Below, one piece after another: positions 1 to 7,599 of a DNA stretch of 64,000 nt; the first letter of the stretch is position 1; each line of letters opens with the position of its first letter. Under the pieces are notes generated by a model. That model made no database searches. It saw only the letters and a program-made list of their open reading frames with translations, and had not been told where the DNA came from. A program made the position numbers and the translations under genes. Source of the DNA: Bradyrhizobium barranii subsp. apii (GTDB lineage Bacteria > Pseudomonadota > Alphaproteobacteria > Rhizobiales > Xanthobacteraceae); contig NZ_CP096255.1 in assembly GCF_011516635.5 (NCBI RefSeq), positions 4,710,501-4,774,500 on the forward strand. Direction: 5' to 3'.

Positions 1-293
1 ATAATAGATAGAACAGGAGAAAGTTCGCGGAAAGAGTTCGATTAAGCGCTTTGCGCGCTCCGATTTCGATCGACTGGCGAAGCGAGAGAAGCCAAATGCG
101 ATATCGAAGTTCGAAGTGATGCGAGCGTTATTGCAATGCTCCCTTCTTGGGGAGGACATAAATCTGCGGGAGCTGACGCTCCTTGTTGTCTTAGATAATA
201 GTTGTTCAATCCACGTGTGCACGATCGGTGGGGAGGATGGCACGCAACGTGTTGACGGAACGTAATTCGTTTAACTGCAGTGGGAAAAATCGA

Positions 294-599
294 ATGACAA
301 AGTTTGGATCTGTTTTGCTCACGATGCTAATTGCATGTGGTGCTATGTTCATTTCATTTCGTGAAGCCCGAAGTGAATTAAGCTGCGCATTTTCTGACAA
401 GCAATCGACTGCGACTATCAAGAACAACAATAATTTTCAGAAGACTTGTGCTTTCGAGTGTGACTTCACGACGGAAGGGGACGAACACCTAAATAAAGGT
501 GCGGCGGGCCTAAATCCCGGTGAGAGCTTTTCCCAAAAAGCTACTTCAAAGGCAAAGATCACTTCTGTAAAATCGAAAACAACTGATTGCGAGAAGTAA
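294..599 (+). CDS. small secreted cysteine-containing protein, unknown function
   Basis: A 101-residue protein that I do not recognise. Residues 1-28 form a typical Sec signal peptide: a short basic start, then a hydrophobic stretch, then a break around REARSE. The mature part is small, polar and Asn/Lys/Thr-rich, with four cysteines (31, 52, 56, 99) that could form two disulfides in the periplasm or outside the cell. I chose ATG 294 because the signal peptide begins there; in-frame starts further upstream (GTG 228, ATG 237) would put a charged tail before it. The gene is clearly more AT-rich than the chromosomal genes to the right, in keeping with the integrated element around it. It is transcribed opposite to the primase operon. 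Coding status is likely, function unknown. Confidence 0.6.
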   Translation: MTKFGSVLLTMLIACGAMFISFREARSELSCAFSDKQSTATIKNNNNFQKTCAFECDFTTEGDEHLNKGAAGLNPGESFSQKATSKAKITSVKSKTTDCEK

Positions 600-802
600 C
601 TAAAATAAGGTCCGAACTCTAATGTGCGGCTCGGTGGGGTAGGCCAGGCACAGTCGCCTTGCCTGACCCCGGCACCGGGCCCTTTCTGCAAAGCGAAAAT
701 CGACCGGCCGACTCAGGTGGTCTAGCGAAAATCCGCAATGCCGCCGAGCGTCTCAAAACGCGGCTGGTATACTTGCCAGACGACACTGGTACGTCCCTCA
801 CT

Positions 803-873
803 GCGAACGAACGTACGAATGTGTGGACAAACGTGCGTTCGTTCGCGTGGAATGCGAATTTTGCGAATTTTTC
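803..873. other. strong stem-loop plus AT-rich short direct repeats, candidate replication origin
   Basis: Positions 803-817 and 832-846 are inverted 15-base arms (GCGAACGAACGTACG against CGTGCGTTCGTTCGC) with a single T/G mismatch and a 14-base loop. The sequence from 850 to 873 contains TGCGAATTTT twice in tandem in an AT-rich context. The block lies immediately downstream of the primase/ATPase gene that ends at 898, and no gene explains it. A transcription terminator is the main alternative, but the stem is not followed by a run of T on the minus strand. The origin role is inferred from position only. Confidence 0.4.
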
Positions 874-897
874 TAACAAAAAGTCGCGTTCGCACCT

Positions 898-3111
898 TCA
901 GGCACCGGTCCGCTTAAGCCAGTCAAGCTCGGTTTCCTCGACCAACCAGAGATAGTCCACGCCTTCGATCTCGCGTGAGCAAATCAACAGCCGCTCCCGC
1001 GCATCCCTCATGGCGCGGTTGAAGGCGCTGCGCTTGACGGCATCTCTGGCCCGCTGATCTTCATTATCGGCCGGATAGCTGGCGATGAACTCAGTCCGTA
1101 CTTGTTCGAGGGTTACAGCGTGGACTTTCGGTCCGTCGTTGCCGTATGGGAAAAGGTCCCGGCAGCGCTCGATGACCACAGTTTCCATGGCGCTGCGGAA
1201 AATCCGCAAGGTCTTGGTCCAGCTCCCCTTACCGCTGGTGTTCTTGCCGGTGTCGTCGCGCTCTGGCTTCCATTCGATGGCACAGGTGGTTTCGCCGTCG
1301 CCGAGATCGACCTCAACTAGGTTGAACGGAAATTCGACACCAGACTTGCCGTTGCGCAATTTCCTGACTTTCATCCTCGTGTTGCTGATGCTACCGCCGA
1401 CGTCACGGTCAGCCAGCATCGCCAGCACCAGGTCACTGGCGTCTTCCTTGTTGCTGGAGCCCTTGGTACCAACTTCGATATTCTTGCCGAAGTGATCGAC
1501 GACCAGCACGAACGCGCCGGTCTTCTGGCTGAGACCTCGCAGCCCGTTCATGACCTGCTGGGTTTCGGCGGCGCTGTTGGCATCCTGGAAATCGACCGAG
1601 GCCATCATGGTATCAATGATGATGCAAACCAACGGTACGCCGAATTTCTCAAGCATTTGATTGTGAACGGTCCGCGCGATGGTAAGCAGCTGTTCAGATC
1701 CGGCCTTGGTATTGAACCGGACCGACTCCTCGATCCATACCAGCGGCAGATGGTTGAGGTCGGCCTCGATCGGGTTGCCCGCAGCTGATGCAACAAACGC
1801 AGCGGCGCGAATCTTGTGCTCGACGCCTTTGAGCCGGGTGCGAACTTCGTCGCCACCTTCAGCTGCGACAAATAGCACGCCACCGGGGCGGGCAATCTCG
1901 CGGCCGGCGAACGGCATGCCCGATGCAATCGATGCGCTGAGATCGAAGGCAGCGAACGTTTTGCAAGCGCCCCATTGACCGGACATCAGGCCGATTCCCT
2001 TTCCCGGGATCAGTTTCTCGGCTAGCCAGGAATGTGGCGGTCGGGTGTCAGGGTCGCCGTGCCAGAAGAGATCGACAGTCGGCGCCGGAGTGTTCGAAGG
2101 AACAGGTGCTGTCTCGTCAGTGAGATCTGGGTGGGGCTTCAGTTGCCCGCCGCCTAGGCCGGACACCAACGTGGCACGCGTGGCAGCTTCGCCGTCGTCG
2201 GCAACCAGCCGGCACGCGACGGCCGCCGCAAACAGCCGGCTTTCAACGTCGTCTCGGTTGATCCAACCGCGCGCGCACATCGTGCCAAGCCGGAACGCCA
2301 CGGCATTGAGCTTATCATTGCGGCCGGAATCCGGTGCCATGGCAGATAGCTCGGCGGTGCAGCCTTGCAGCGCAGCCAGTGCATATTTGCGTTGGCTGTT
2401 GCCATAGATCGAGTCGAATTCGTCGACGTTACCACCACCATGGTATGCATCGTCGCCATTAGTTTTGCGAGCAACGTCCTCGATCCAACCCTGCGCCCGC
2501 ATGATCGCAGCGGCCTTCGCGACCACGTCTCGCGCTACCGCTTCGGTGAGCTCCGGTAGATCGGCACGGGCTACATCGCCGGGTTCGCCGCCATGCCAGG
2601 AATAGGGCTTGCCAGTGCCTGGATGGGTGCCCAACACCACAATTTGCTGGCCGCTACATAGGACCTCGACGCGATGCCGCTGCTTTATCGGCGAGGTGAA
2701 GACCGGCGTTGAAATCTTTCCGAACGGGATTTCGGTCCGAAATAGCGCGGCACGTTTCGGCGCCTCTCCGAAGCGTACCAAGCCGCGAGCGCCCATCATA
2801 TCCCACAGCATCGTCTCAATCGCTTGTGCTACGTCGGGATCATATACGTCGATATCCACCGCCGGCGTGGTGCGCGTTAAAACCCCGGTATTAAAGGCCG
2901 CTGGATGTTGATGAAACCAGCCATCGATATCGTCTTCTTGCACGACAAGATTTTGCCAACCTCCAATCACCGGCTTCTTGCCCTCAGTTGGGATCGGCAA
3001 GTAGCCAGCACGTAGCAGACGCTTGCGTTGCGTCGTGGCGGCGTCCAGAATCTGCCAGCCTGCAAGCTGCATAGAATTCTCGAAGGGAATGGAGGGTCGT
3101 GTCGTCAGCAC
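898..3111 (-). CDS. primase-polymerase / RepA-like AAA ATPase replication protein of the integrated element
   Basis: A 737-residue two-domain protein. Residues about 25-205 resemble a bifunctional primase/polymerase (prim-pol) domain, with an acidic DIDVYD motif at 86-91 and a downstream segment (149-172) resembling the GG-rich and HP-G-YxW region of that family. Residues about 360-600 form a RepA/DnaB-like P-loop ATPase, with Walker A GQWGACKT at 378-385, Walker B-like CIIIDT near 496-501 and DHFGK at 539-543. This domain pair is known from plasmid, satellite-phage and integrative-element replication proteins, where it primes and unwinds at the element origin. It is the last gene of a five-gene minus-strand operon, 14 bases after its upstream neighbour. 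The start is GTG 3111, with AGGG close upstream; ATG 3072 is an alternative. Confidence 0.85.
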   Translation of the reverse strand: MLTTRPSIPFENSMQLAGWQILDAATTQRKRLLRAGYLPIPTEGKKPVIGGWQNLVVQEDDIDGWFHQHPAAFNTGVLTRTTPAVDIDVYDPDVAQAIETMLWDMMGARGLVRFGEAPKRAALFRTEIPFGKISTPVFTSPIKQRHRVEVLCSGQQIVVLGTHPGTGKPYSWHGGEPGDVARADLPELTEAVARDVVAKAAAIMRAQGWIEDVARKTNGDDAYHGGGNVDEFDSIYGNSQRKYALAALQGCTAELSAMAPDSGRNDKLNAVAFRLGTMCARGWINRDDVESRLFAAAVACRLVADDGEAATRATLVSGLGGGQLKPHPDLTDETAPVPSNTPAPTVDLFWHGDPDTRPPHSWLAEKLIPGKGIGLMSGQWGACKTFAAFDLSASIASGMPFAGREIARPGGVLFVAAEGGDEVRTRLKGVEHKIRAAAFVASAAGNPIEADLNHLPLVWIEESVRFNTKAGSEQLLTIARTVHNQMLEKFGVPLVCIIIDTMMASVDFQDANSAAETQQVMNGLRGLSQKTGAFVLVVDHFGKNIEVGTKGSSNKEDASDLVLAMLADRDVGGSISNTRMKVRKLRNGKSGVEFPFNLVEVDLGDGETTCAIEWKPERDDTGKNTSGKGSWTKTLRIFRSAMETVVIERCRDLFPYGNDGPKVHAVTLEQVRTEFIASYPADNEDQRARDAVKRSAFNRAMRDARERLLICSREIEGVDYLWLVEETELDWLKRTGA

Positions 3112-3125
3112 GACCCTGCCGGGTT

Positions 3126-3485
3126 CTAGAGATTGATCGAGTCATTCAGATCAGAAACGTTGGCCGGCTTAAGCGGGCGCACCCGCACGCCTTCTTTGCC
3201 AAGCCCAGTCATTTCGGCGTAGAGCTCGACATCCATGCCAATCCACTTGGAGTAGTCTTTGCCGAACGCTGCCGCCAGTTTTTGCGCGTTGGTCTTGTTC
3301 AAGACGAGCGGCTTTTCGACGCCGTCGAAGTAGGCGAGGTATTCGCGTTTGGTGCCGCCGTCCTTCTCCTTCAACTCTGCCAGAGCGACCTTGCCGATCC
3401 GGTGGTGCGGCGTTTCGCCGTGCAGGTCGGAGGCAGAGTAGTATTTGCTCCCGTATAGATCGTCGAAGTCGGATTCGTTTGACAT
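3126..3485 (-). CDS. conserved element protein of unknown function
   Basis: A 119-residue soluble protein with no signal peptide or membrane segment. It is acidic at the N terminus and carries a predicted alpha/beta core around residues 20-100 with many charged residues. I recognise no family. It sits between the zinc-ribbon gene (12 bases upstream) and the primase gene (14 bases downstream) on the same strand, so it is almost certainly co-transcribed with the replication protein. A small accessory DNA-binding or replication role is plausible but inferred only from that position. The protein starts cleanly at ATG 3485 and ends at 3126. Confidence 0.75.
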   Translation of the reverse strand: MSNESDFDDLYGSKYYSASDLHGETPHHRIGKVALAELKEKDGGTKREYLAYFDGVEKPLVLNKTNAQKLAAAFGKDYSKWIGMDVELYAEMTGLGKEGVRVRPLKPANVSDLNDSINL

Positions 3486-3497
3486 GTTCAGTTACCT

Positions 3498-3814
3498 CTA
3501 TGTCGGGTTCAGGGGGCTGACATTGCGACCACGCAGTGTACTCAATGGCGCGGTCGTATTCGCTTGCGCGAATTTCGGATTGCGGATCGTGATGGGTTCG
3601 GGTGGCCAATCGAACTGGCTGATCGTCCCCGCCAGAAAATCGGCGAACGTTTTCGGCAGCCATCCGCATGGCGGTCGCAGCCTGCGCAAAGTAGGCTTGC
3701 GACATGCGAGCCAGCGCCTTTCCTGACCGCGACAACCGTTTGGCCGCACGCGCAAACGGAACGTATGTGGTCCGTTCGTACGCGTAAGCCTATAAGCAGC
3801 GGTGCGTTGGTCAT
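3498..3814 (-). pseudogene. zinc-ribbon-like protein, broken by a one-base frameshift
   Basis: The first frame (start ATG 3814) encodes about 50 residues with a Cys pair at 21/23 and a Cys-x2-Cys pair at 43/46, ending in CDRHA. The next frame continues at once with GWLPKTFADF and runs in a sensible reading to a stop at 3498, giving a total of about 105 residues. Around 3668 the minus strand reads CAT-GCGG; adding one G (CAT-GGCGG) would join the two frames as RHGGWLPK. I infer a single-base deletion, either a real mutation or a sequencing error. The start overlaps the end of the methyltransferase gene by 4 bases, as in a translationally coupled operon. The intact protein would be a small zinc-binding element protein of unknown function. 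Confidence 0.7.
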
Positions 3815-4488
3815 AAGTCACCTCGAAGCGGACGCCTAACTTCGGCTCGCGTTTCCTGTCGTTCCAGTGGCGTCTCAAATTGTGCGGTCGCGCAGGCCGG
3901 GCCGGCGTCCAGTGTTGGCGTCCACGAAATGCGGTCCCAGATGGACGGGCCCGCATGATGGCGATCCCACACGAACCAGGCGAAGGCCGTCGGGTTGCTA
4001 ACCCTCGGACCGTCCCAATCGGCGCGGTGCATCATGGGCAATCTATTTCTGAAAACGTGAACGCGTGCGAGTTGGCCACCATCCAGAATCGAGTTGCGCC
4101 GCTTGCTTTCGTAAAACGTGAGGCGCAGCAACATGATCAAGCGCGGGCAGAGCTTCATCGCGTGTTCGACAAATTCGCCAGCTAGTTTGAAGGGCGGGTT
4201 GGTGACGATCGCTTCGACCGCGTTGCCGTCAGCCAGCTTGGGCAGCTCGCGCTCAAGCAGGAAATCCCTGCCACCATGATCCTGATCAAGTGAATCGTGG
4301 TATATCAAGTCAGTAGCGAGCACCTGATGGCCGGCTTCGCGCAGTACCCGGACGATCGCGCCGGGACCACAGGCCGGCTCCCACAAAATCTGCGGCAATT
4401 TCTCGGCTTTCAGCAGCGCGTGGGTGGCTACTGCCGGTGTCTCGTAAAGATCGTGGCCGCGCTCGTTCAGCGAATGCGCGATTTTCAT
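3811..4488 (-). CDS. class I SAM-dependent DNA methyltransferase (NPPF type), orphan
   Basis: A 225-residue methyltransferase. Residues 34-46 (ILWEPACGPGAIV) form the SAM-binding motif I, and D60 fits the end of the second strand. Residues 97-100 are NPPF, the motif IV signature of N6-adenine (and some N4-cytosine) amino-methyltransferases. There is no clear target-recognition domain, so the protein is short, as is usual for phage- and plasmid-borne enzymes. No restriction nuclease is encoded nearby, so it is an orphan that may mark or protect element DNA or affect its replication. It overlaps the upstream TSCPD gene and the downstream zinc-ribbon gene by 4 bases each, indicating a coupled operon. 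Confidence 0.8.
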   Translation of the reverse strand: MKIAHSLNERGHDLYETPAVATHALLKAEKLPQILWEPACGPGAIVRVLREAGHQVLATDLIYHDSLDQDHGGRDFLLERELPKLADGNAVEAIVTNPPFKLAGEFVEHAMKLCPRLIMLLRLTFYESKRRNSILDGGQLARVHVFRNRLPMMHRADWDGPRVSNPTAFAWFVWDRHHAGPSIWDRISWTPTLDAGPACATAQFETPLERQETRAEVRRPLRGDL

Positions 4489-4817
4489 GACGCGCTCCCG
4501 TAATTACTCGCGTCGATCTCCGCGATCTGGTCTAGCGCGGCGCCCAACGGGCTGGCCGCGGCGCCGCGGCCGTCTCGAAGAAGCGCTCCGCGCACGGTCG
4601 CGACCTCGGCGCCGTATTGCAGTGCGATGCTCGCGATGACGCCGCCGTCTCGCGCAATGGCGTCACTGTCCGTGTTGATCTTGCCGCCGCTCAGGAAAAT
4701 TTCCGCTAGCCTGCCGTCTGGAAATCGGCTGGTCGTCGCGGTGTAGTTCATGTCCCGCCAACGAAACCCGAAGGTTTCGGAGGGGCGTCTGTTGAGCAAC
4801 CGCCGCCGCTGGGTCAT
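4485..4817 (-). CDS. TSCPD-domain-like element protein
   Basis: A 110-residue protein whose central part (residues about 25-95) resembles the TSCPD domain. It has a beta-strand YTATTSRFPDGRLAEIFLSGG, then a helix with conserved acidic and alanine positions, and the phrase IALQYGAEVATVRGALL. This domain occurs at the C terminus of vitamin-B12-type ribonucleotide reductases and as free-standing proteins in alphaproteobacterial prophages and integrative elements. A link to nucleotide supply or DNA binding is known for the family only loosely. It is the first gene of the operon and overlaps the methyltransferase start by 4 bases. A basic N-terminal tail (RRRLLNRR) precedes the domain. Confidence 0.7.
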   Translation of the reverse strand: MTQRRRLLNRRPSETFGFRWRDMNYTATTSRFPDGRLAEIFLSGGKINTDSDAIARDGGVIASIALQYGAEVATVRGALLRDGRGAAASPLGAALDQIAEIDASNYGSAS

Positions 4818-4938
4818 GGAGGCGACCTCCGTAGAGTAGAGGCCGGGTTGCGCAATCAGAAACCGCAGGTTATTTGGAGGGAGTTCGATTTCCTACCAAA
4901 TGCTCGGCCGGTACCTGCTCACGCGGGACCGGCCGGTT

Positions 4939-5178
4939 TCATTTTTCAATTGCGAGTTGATGTTCTGTATTGCGCTCCGACAATTCCGCTTTCGCACGGA
5001 GTTCAGCTTGCCAACGGGCAATGACGCTTTCGAACCAGCCGATAGTTCCGGGCGTGGGCTCTACTGGTGCCGGAAATGTACCGGCCTTGACGCCACGCCA
5101 GCGCGTTGTGCGTGACAGCCCGGTGACGCGTTTAACTTCGGGCTCGCGCAGAATCCGGTCGAGGGGTTTTGTACTCAT
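4939..5178 (-). CDS. AlpA-family excisionase/transcriptional regulator
   Basis: A 79-residue protein of the AlpA/MerR-like winged-helix family. The N-terminal part (residues 5-35) has the family phrases ILREPEVKRVTGLSRTT and a wing segment with FPAPV; a typical W-F/W pair follows in the middle. AlpA-type proteins act as excisionase-like or activator proteins for integrases in P4-like elements. It lies 121 bases upstream of the replication operon on the same strand and 859 bases downstream of the integrase, the usual place for such a control gene. It may promote excision or activate the operon; that role is inferred. Confidence 0.8.
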   Translation of the reverse strand: MSTKPLDRILREPEVKRVTGLSRTTRWRGVKAGTFPAPVEPTPGTIGWFESVIARWQAELRAKAELSERNTEHQLAIEK

Positions 5179-5383
5179 GAGGTCGCCTCAGGATGAAATT
5201 GAGTGCGACCCCCTGAATAAACCTGAAACAGATACGATCAAGAAACAAATAAAGCCGAAAATGTTGCGCGACACTTATGGCGTTTCATTGCTTAATTGAA
5301 TCGGAGGGGATTCCGGTTTTTGGCGGATTGTGATTCAAGATGCTGACTGGATTGGAGGCCAGCATCGCTGACCCGACGCCAGG

Positions 5384-5585
5384 CTCTGGTACCTGCCGCC
5401 ATACTGGCCCGATCTCAACCCGATCGAACAGGCCTTCTCCAAGATCAAACACTGGATGCGGCAAGCTCAGAAGCCGCACCATCGAGGACACTTGGCGCCA
5501 CATCTGTCACCTCGTCCAGGACATCAAGCCTTGCGAATGCGCCAACTACTTCGCAAGCGCCGGCTATGCTTCAGTCAAACTGTGA
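5384..5585 (+). pseudogene. remnant of an IS630-family transposase, 3' end only, frameshifted
   Basis: One frame from 5387 encodes WYLPPYWPDLNPIEQAFSKI, the C-terminal DDE-domain signature of IS630-family transposases, including the final Glu. After about 5470 the homology continues in another frame (TIEDTWRHI and on to GYASVKL, stop 5583-5585), so there is at least one frameshift. The first two catalytic Asp regions are absent and no matching terminal repeat was found on the left, so this is a dead fragment of an older insertion within the element. Confidence 0.85.
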
Positions 5586-5591
5586 AGCGCT

Positions 5592-6020
5592 CTAGCGCGC
5601 CTTTCGAGCTACTTTTTTCCCGTAACGAAGATGAGCCTGCCGCACAGCCGGAACTGTCCTTCCGGACGCGTCCGCCACTCTATGCCGTGCCTCACCCAGC
5701 GGCCACCCGAGCTCCACGCTTTGATCGATCAACGCAGCTACCTCCTTGGGCGTTAAACGGTCTGCAAATGGCACCACCTGCAGAGACCGCTCCAGCACGC
5801 GATACATCTCATAATCATAGCGTCCTTCAATCCAGTGTGGATTACTCGTCAACATAATGCACATTGCGCGCAGCCTTTGATCGCTGAGCTGCGGCCGGTC
5901 TCCGTGCAGAGCCCGCCACCGGTCGGCGGCCTCATTCCGCTGAGGGTTTTGGTCGATCACCAACTCCCACGGTGTCCCAGGCGGCACACCGAATAACATT
6001 ACACCTCGCTTGGCCATCAT
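5592..6020 (-). CDS. element-borne protein of unknown function beside the integrase
   Basis: A 142-residue soluble protein with no recognised domain. The N terminus (KRGVMLFGVPPGTPWELVID) is followed by a charged middle part and a C-terminal helical region rich in Arg/Lys (residues 110-142), compatible with nucleic-acid binding. It is 16 bases downstream of the integrase stop codon on the same strand and so is probably co-transcribed with it. That spacing and position suggest an integration or maintenance accessory, but nothing in the sequence proves this. Its stop lies 6 bases from the end of the IS630 remnant. Confidence 0.65.
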   Translation of the reverse strand: MMAKRGVMLFGVPPGTPWELVIDQNPQRNEAADRWRALHGDRPQLSDQRLRAMCIMLTSNPHWIEGRYDYEMYRVLERSLQVVPFADRLTPKEVAALIDQSVELGWPLGEARHRVADASGRTVPAVRQAHLRYGKKVARKAR

Positions 6021-6036
6021 CCTCTCCGTAGTGGTA

Positions 6037-7335
6037 CTATTCGGCCGCCGATATGTGTGGCTGATCCGCTATCACTTTGCGCAGGTGTCGCTCCCACCCT
6101 TCAAGCGCGGTTCGCTTCTGCGGTAGCCGCTCGTACTGGTCATAGATTTCGTGGACGTCGCCGTAGGAATGGGCCAGCACGGCAAGCCGATCGTCACGGG
6201 GAATCCCAAGGCGTGCCAATCCGGTCGCGAGCGTGCGCCTGAGATCATGCGGCGTCGGCCGATCAGCCTTGAGGTTAGCTACCGTTTCGGCGTCGGCGCC
6301 GGCATCGTCGTCGAGCTCTTCAATGATGCGGCCCAGCGCCTGCGACAAACTGTGCCGCGCCAGTCGGGTGCGCTCAGCGAATTTGGAGGCGAAAACAAAT
6401 TCTGGTTTGGCATCGGGGGCCGCGTCGCGCTGCCGCTCGAGCTCGGCCGCCACAATCTCGCGCGCGAGCGGGGGCAGGGGCACGACGTGGGCCCTGCGCG
6501 CCTTCATGCGGCCCGGGGGTAACTCCCAATGTGCGTTGCGGTCATTGGTGAGGTGGTCGAGTTCGCTTACGGCCATGCCGGCCACTTCGCCCGGACGCTG
6601 GCCGAGCAGCAGCAGGCACTTGAGCGCGGCGAGGATTCCCGGCGCGGCCTCCGCCTTTTCCAGCGCATGCCAGAGCACCCTGATCTCCTGGTCGCTCAGG
6701 GTCCGGGTTTTGCCCCTGCCTTCACGGTGGGGCTTCTTAACCCCCAACATCGGGTTATCGGCGAGCAGGGCGCTTTCGCAGGCCCAACCGAACAGCTTCA
6801 CCAGTACCGAGCGCAACCGGTTGGCCGAGATCGGCGCAACGGCAACAACGTCGAACAGAAGGCGCGCCGCGTCCTGACTGGTGATCGAGGCGGCCTCGCG
6901 TTGGCCCCATATAGGGCGTGCGTTGGCGCGGAGATAGCCCTGGTCATTCTTCCACGACGCTTTCTGTCGCTTGGCGTAACGCTCGATGTAGAGATCGGCG
7001 AGCGCATCGAAGGTCAGCTTCTCCGGCGCGGCGCGCAGCGCCTCGCGTTCGGTGCGCTTCTCTTGCTGCGGATCCGCCCCCGTGCTGACCCGGTCCCGGA
7101 CGCGCTCGGCGGCGGCGCGTGCCTCGACCAGGGAGAGGGCGGGATAGCGGCCCAGGGTAACGCGGCGGAAGGCGGTGCCACTATGGGGCCGGTAGCGGAA
7201 CGTCCAGGACCGGACGCCGGACTTCATCACTCGAAAGCAGAGCCCTGAGGTCTTGCCGTCCCACAGCTCAAGGATGCCTTTCTTGGGTGGGGCGGCGCTA
7301 CGGACGCGGGCGTCGGTGAGGGTCTCGACCGGCAA
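6037..7335 (-). CDS. int: P4-type tyrosine site-specific recombinase (integrase)
   Basis: A 432-residue integrase. Residues 1-95 match the P4-type N-terminal arm-binding domain (LTDARVRSAAPPKKG, LGRYPALSLVEAR). Residues about 105-200 form the core-binding domain and 210-410 the catalytic domain. Catalytic residues visible are R247 (GQRPGE), H363 and R366 (HDLRR), H389 (AHSYG) and probably Y398 (IYDQYE). It would catalyse integration and excision of the element at the tRNA-Pro site whose fragment lies 220 bases upstream of its start. Repeats between the start and the att site are likely arm-type binding sites. The gene reads away from the att site into the element. Confidence 0.95.
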   Translation of the reverse strand: MPVETLTDARVRSAAPPKKGILELWDGKTSGLCFRVMKSGVRSWTFRYRPHSGTAFRRVTLGRYPALSLVEARAAAERVRDRVSTGADPQQEKRTEREALRAAPEKLTFDALADLYIERYAKRQKASWKNDQGYLRANARPIWGQREAASITSQDAARLLFDVVAVAPISANRLRSVLVKLFGWACESALLADNPMLGVKKPHREGRGKTRTLSDQEIRVLWHALEKAEAAPGILAALKCLLLLGQRPGEVAGMAVSELDHLTNDRNAHWELPPGRMKARRAHVVPLPPLAREIVAAELERQRDAAPDAKPEFVFASKFAERTRLARHSLSQALGRIIEELDDDAGADAETVANLKADRPTPHDLRRTLATGLARLGIPRDDRLAVLAHSYGDVHEIYDQYERLPQKRTALEGWERHLRKVIADQPHISAAE

Positions 7336-7365
7336 GTTTCGCTCCGTGGCTTCGGCTGGCTTAGT

Positions 7366-7471
7366 GCACTAGTCCGCCCAACTAGGGGTCGAGCCATCGG
7401 AGACTAGGAGCCCAGCGTGGGTTCATTGTGGGTTCAAATTTGTTGAACTGCCTGCAAATCCTTGAACCCAC
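7366..7471. repeat. integrase arm-type repeats and a tRNA-Pro-like arm upstream of int
   Basis: GTGGGTTCA occurs directly at 7418-7426 and 7429-7437 and inverted (TGAACCCAC) at 7463-7471, a typical arrangement for integrase arm sites. In addition CTAGT at 7369-7373 and ACTAG at 7382-7386 form a 5-base stem, and 7382-7392 (ACTAGGGGTCG) repeats the att core sequence found at 7562-7572. This could be a second, decayed copy of the tRNA-Pro anticodon arm. Binding by the integrase is inferred. Confidence 0.5.
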
Positions 7472-7549
7472 GGGAAACAACGCTAATTGATAAGTACTGG
7501 TTTTTCAAGGGCTTTGAAACGGAGGGAGACTAGCTGAAACCGGCTCGGG

Positions 7550-7599
7550 ACTGTCTGGGAGACTAGGGGTCGGAGGTTCAAATCCTCTCGCTCCGACCA
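7550..7599 (+). other. attachment site: 3' fragment of a tRNA-Pro(GGG) gene
   Basis: The segment carries the anticodon loop CTGGGAG, the 3' anticodon stem, the variable loop GGGTC, a complete T-arm (GGAGG-TTCAAAT-CCTCT), the 3' acceptor strand CGCTCCG, discriminator A and CCA. It corresponds to the 3' half of a proteobacterial tRNA-Pro. Upstream of it there is no canonical D-arm; the 7520-7549 sequence cannot fold as the 5' half of a tRNA. It therefore marks the chromosome-side end of the integrated element. The intact tRNA-Pro should lie at the other end, outside this window. Confidence 0.8.

Noticed and set aside
8..262. Plus-strand open reading (EKVRGKSSIKRF...) at the window start
   Set aside because: No usable start codon near its beginning, no recognisable domain, and it ends overlapping the small secreted gene; too little to call.
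3169..3956. Long minus-strand readings overlapping the zinc-ribbon, unknown and methyltransferase genes (3169-3735, 3498-3956)
   Set aside because: Out-of-frame shadows rich in Arg and Pro; only the 3498 end of the second is used as the downstream half of the frameshifted zinc-ribbon gene.
3811..4488. Restriction-modification system
   Set aside because: The methyltransferase has no nuclease or specificity gene within the visible element.
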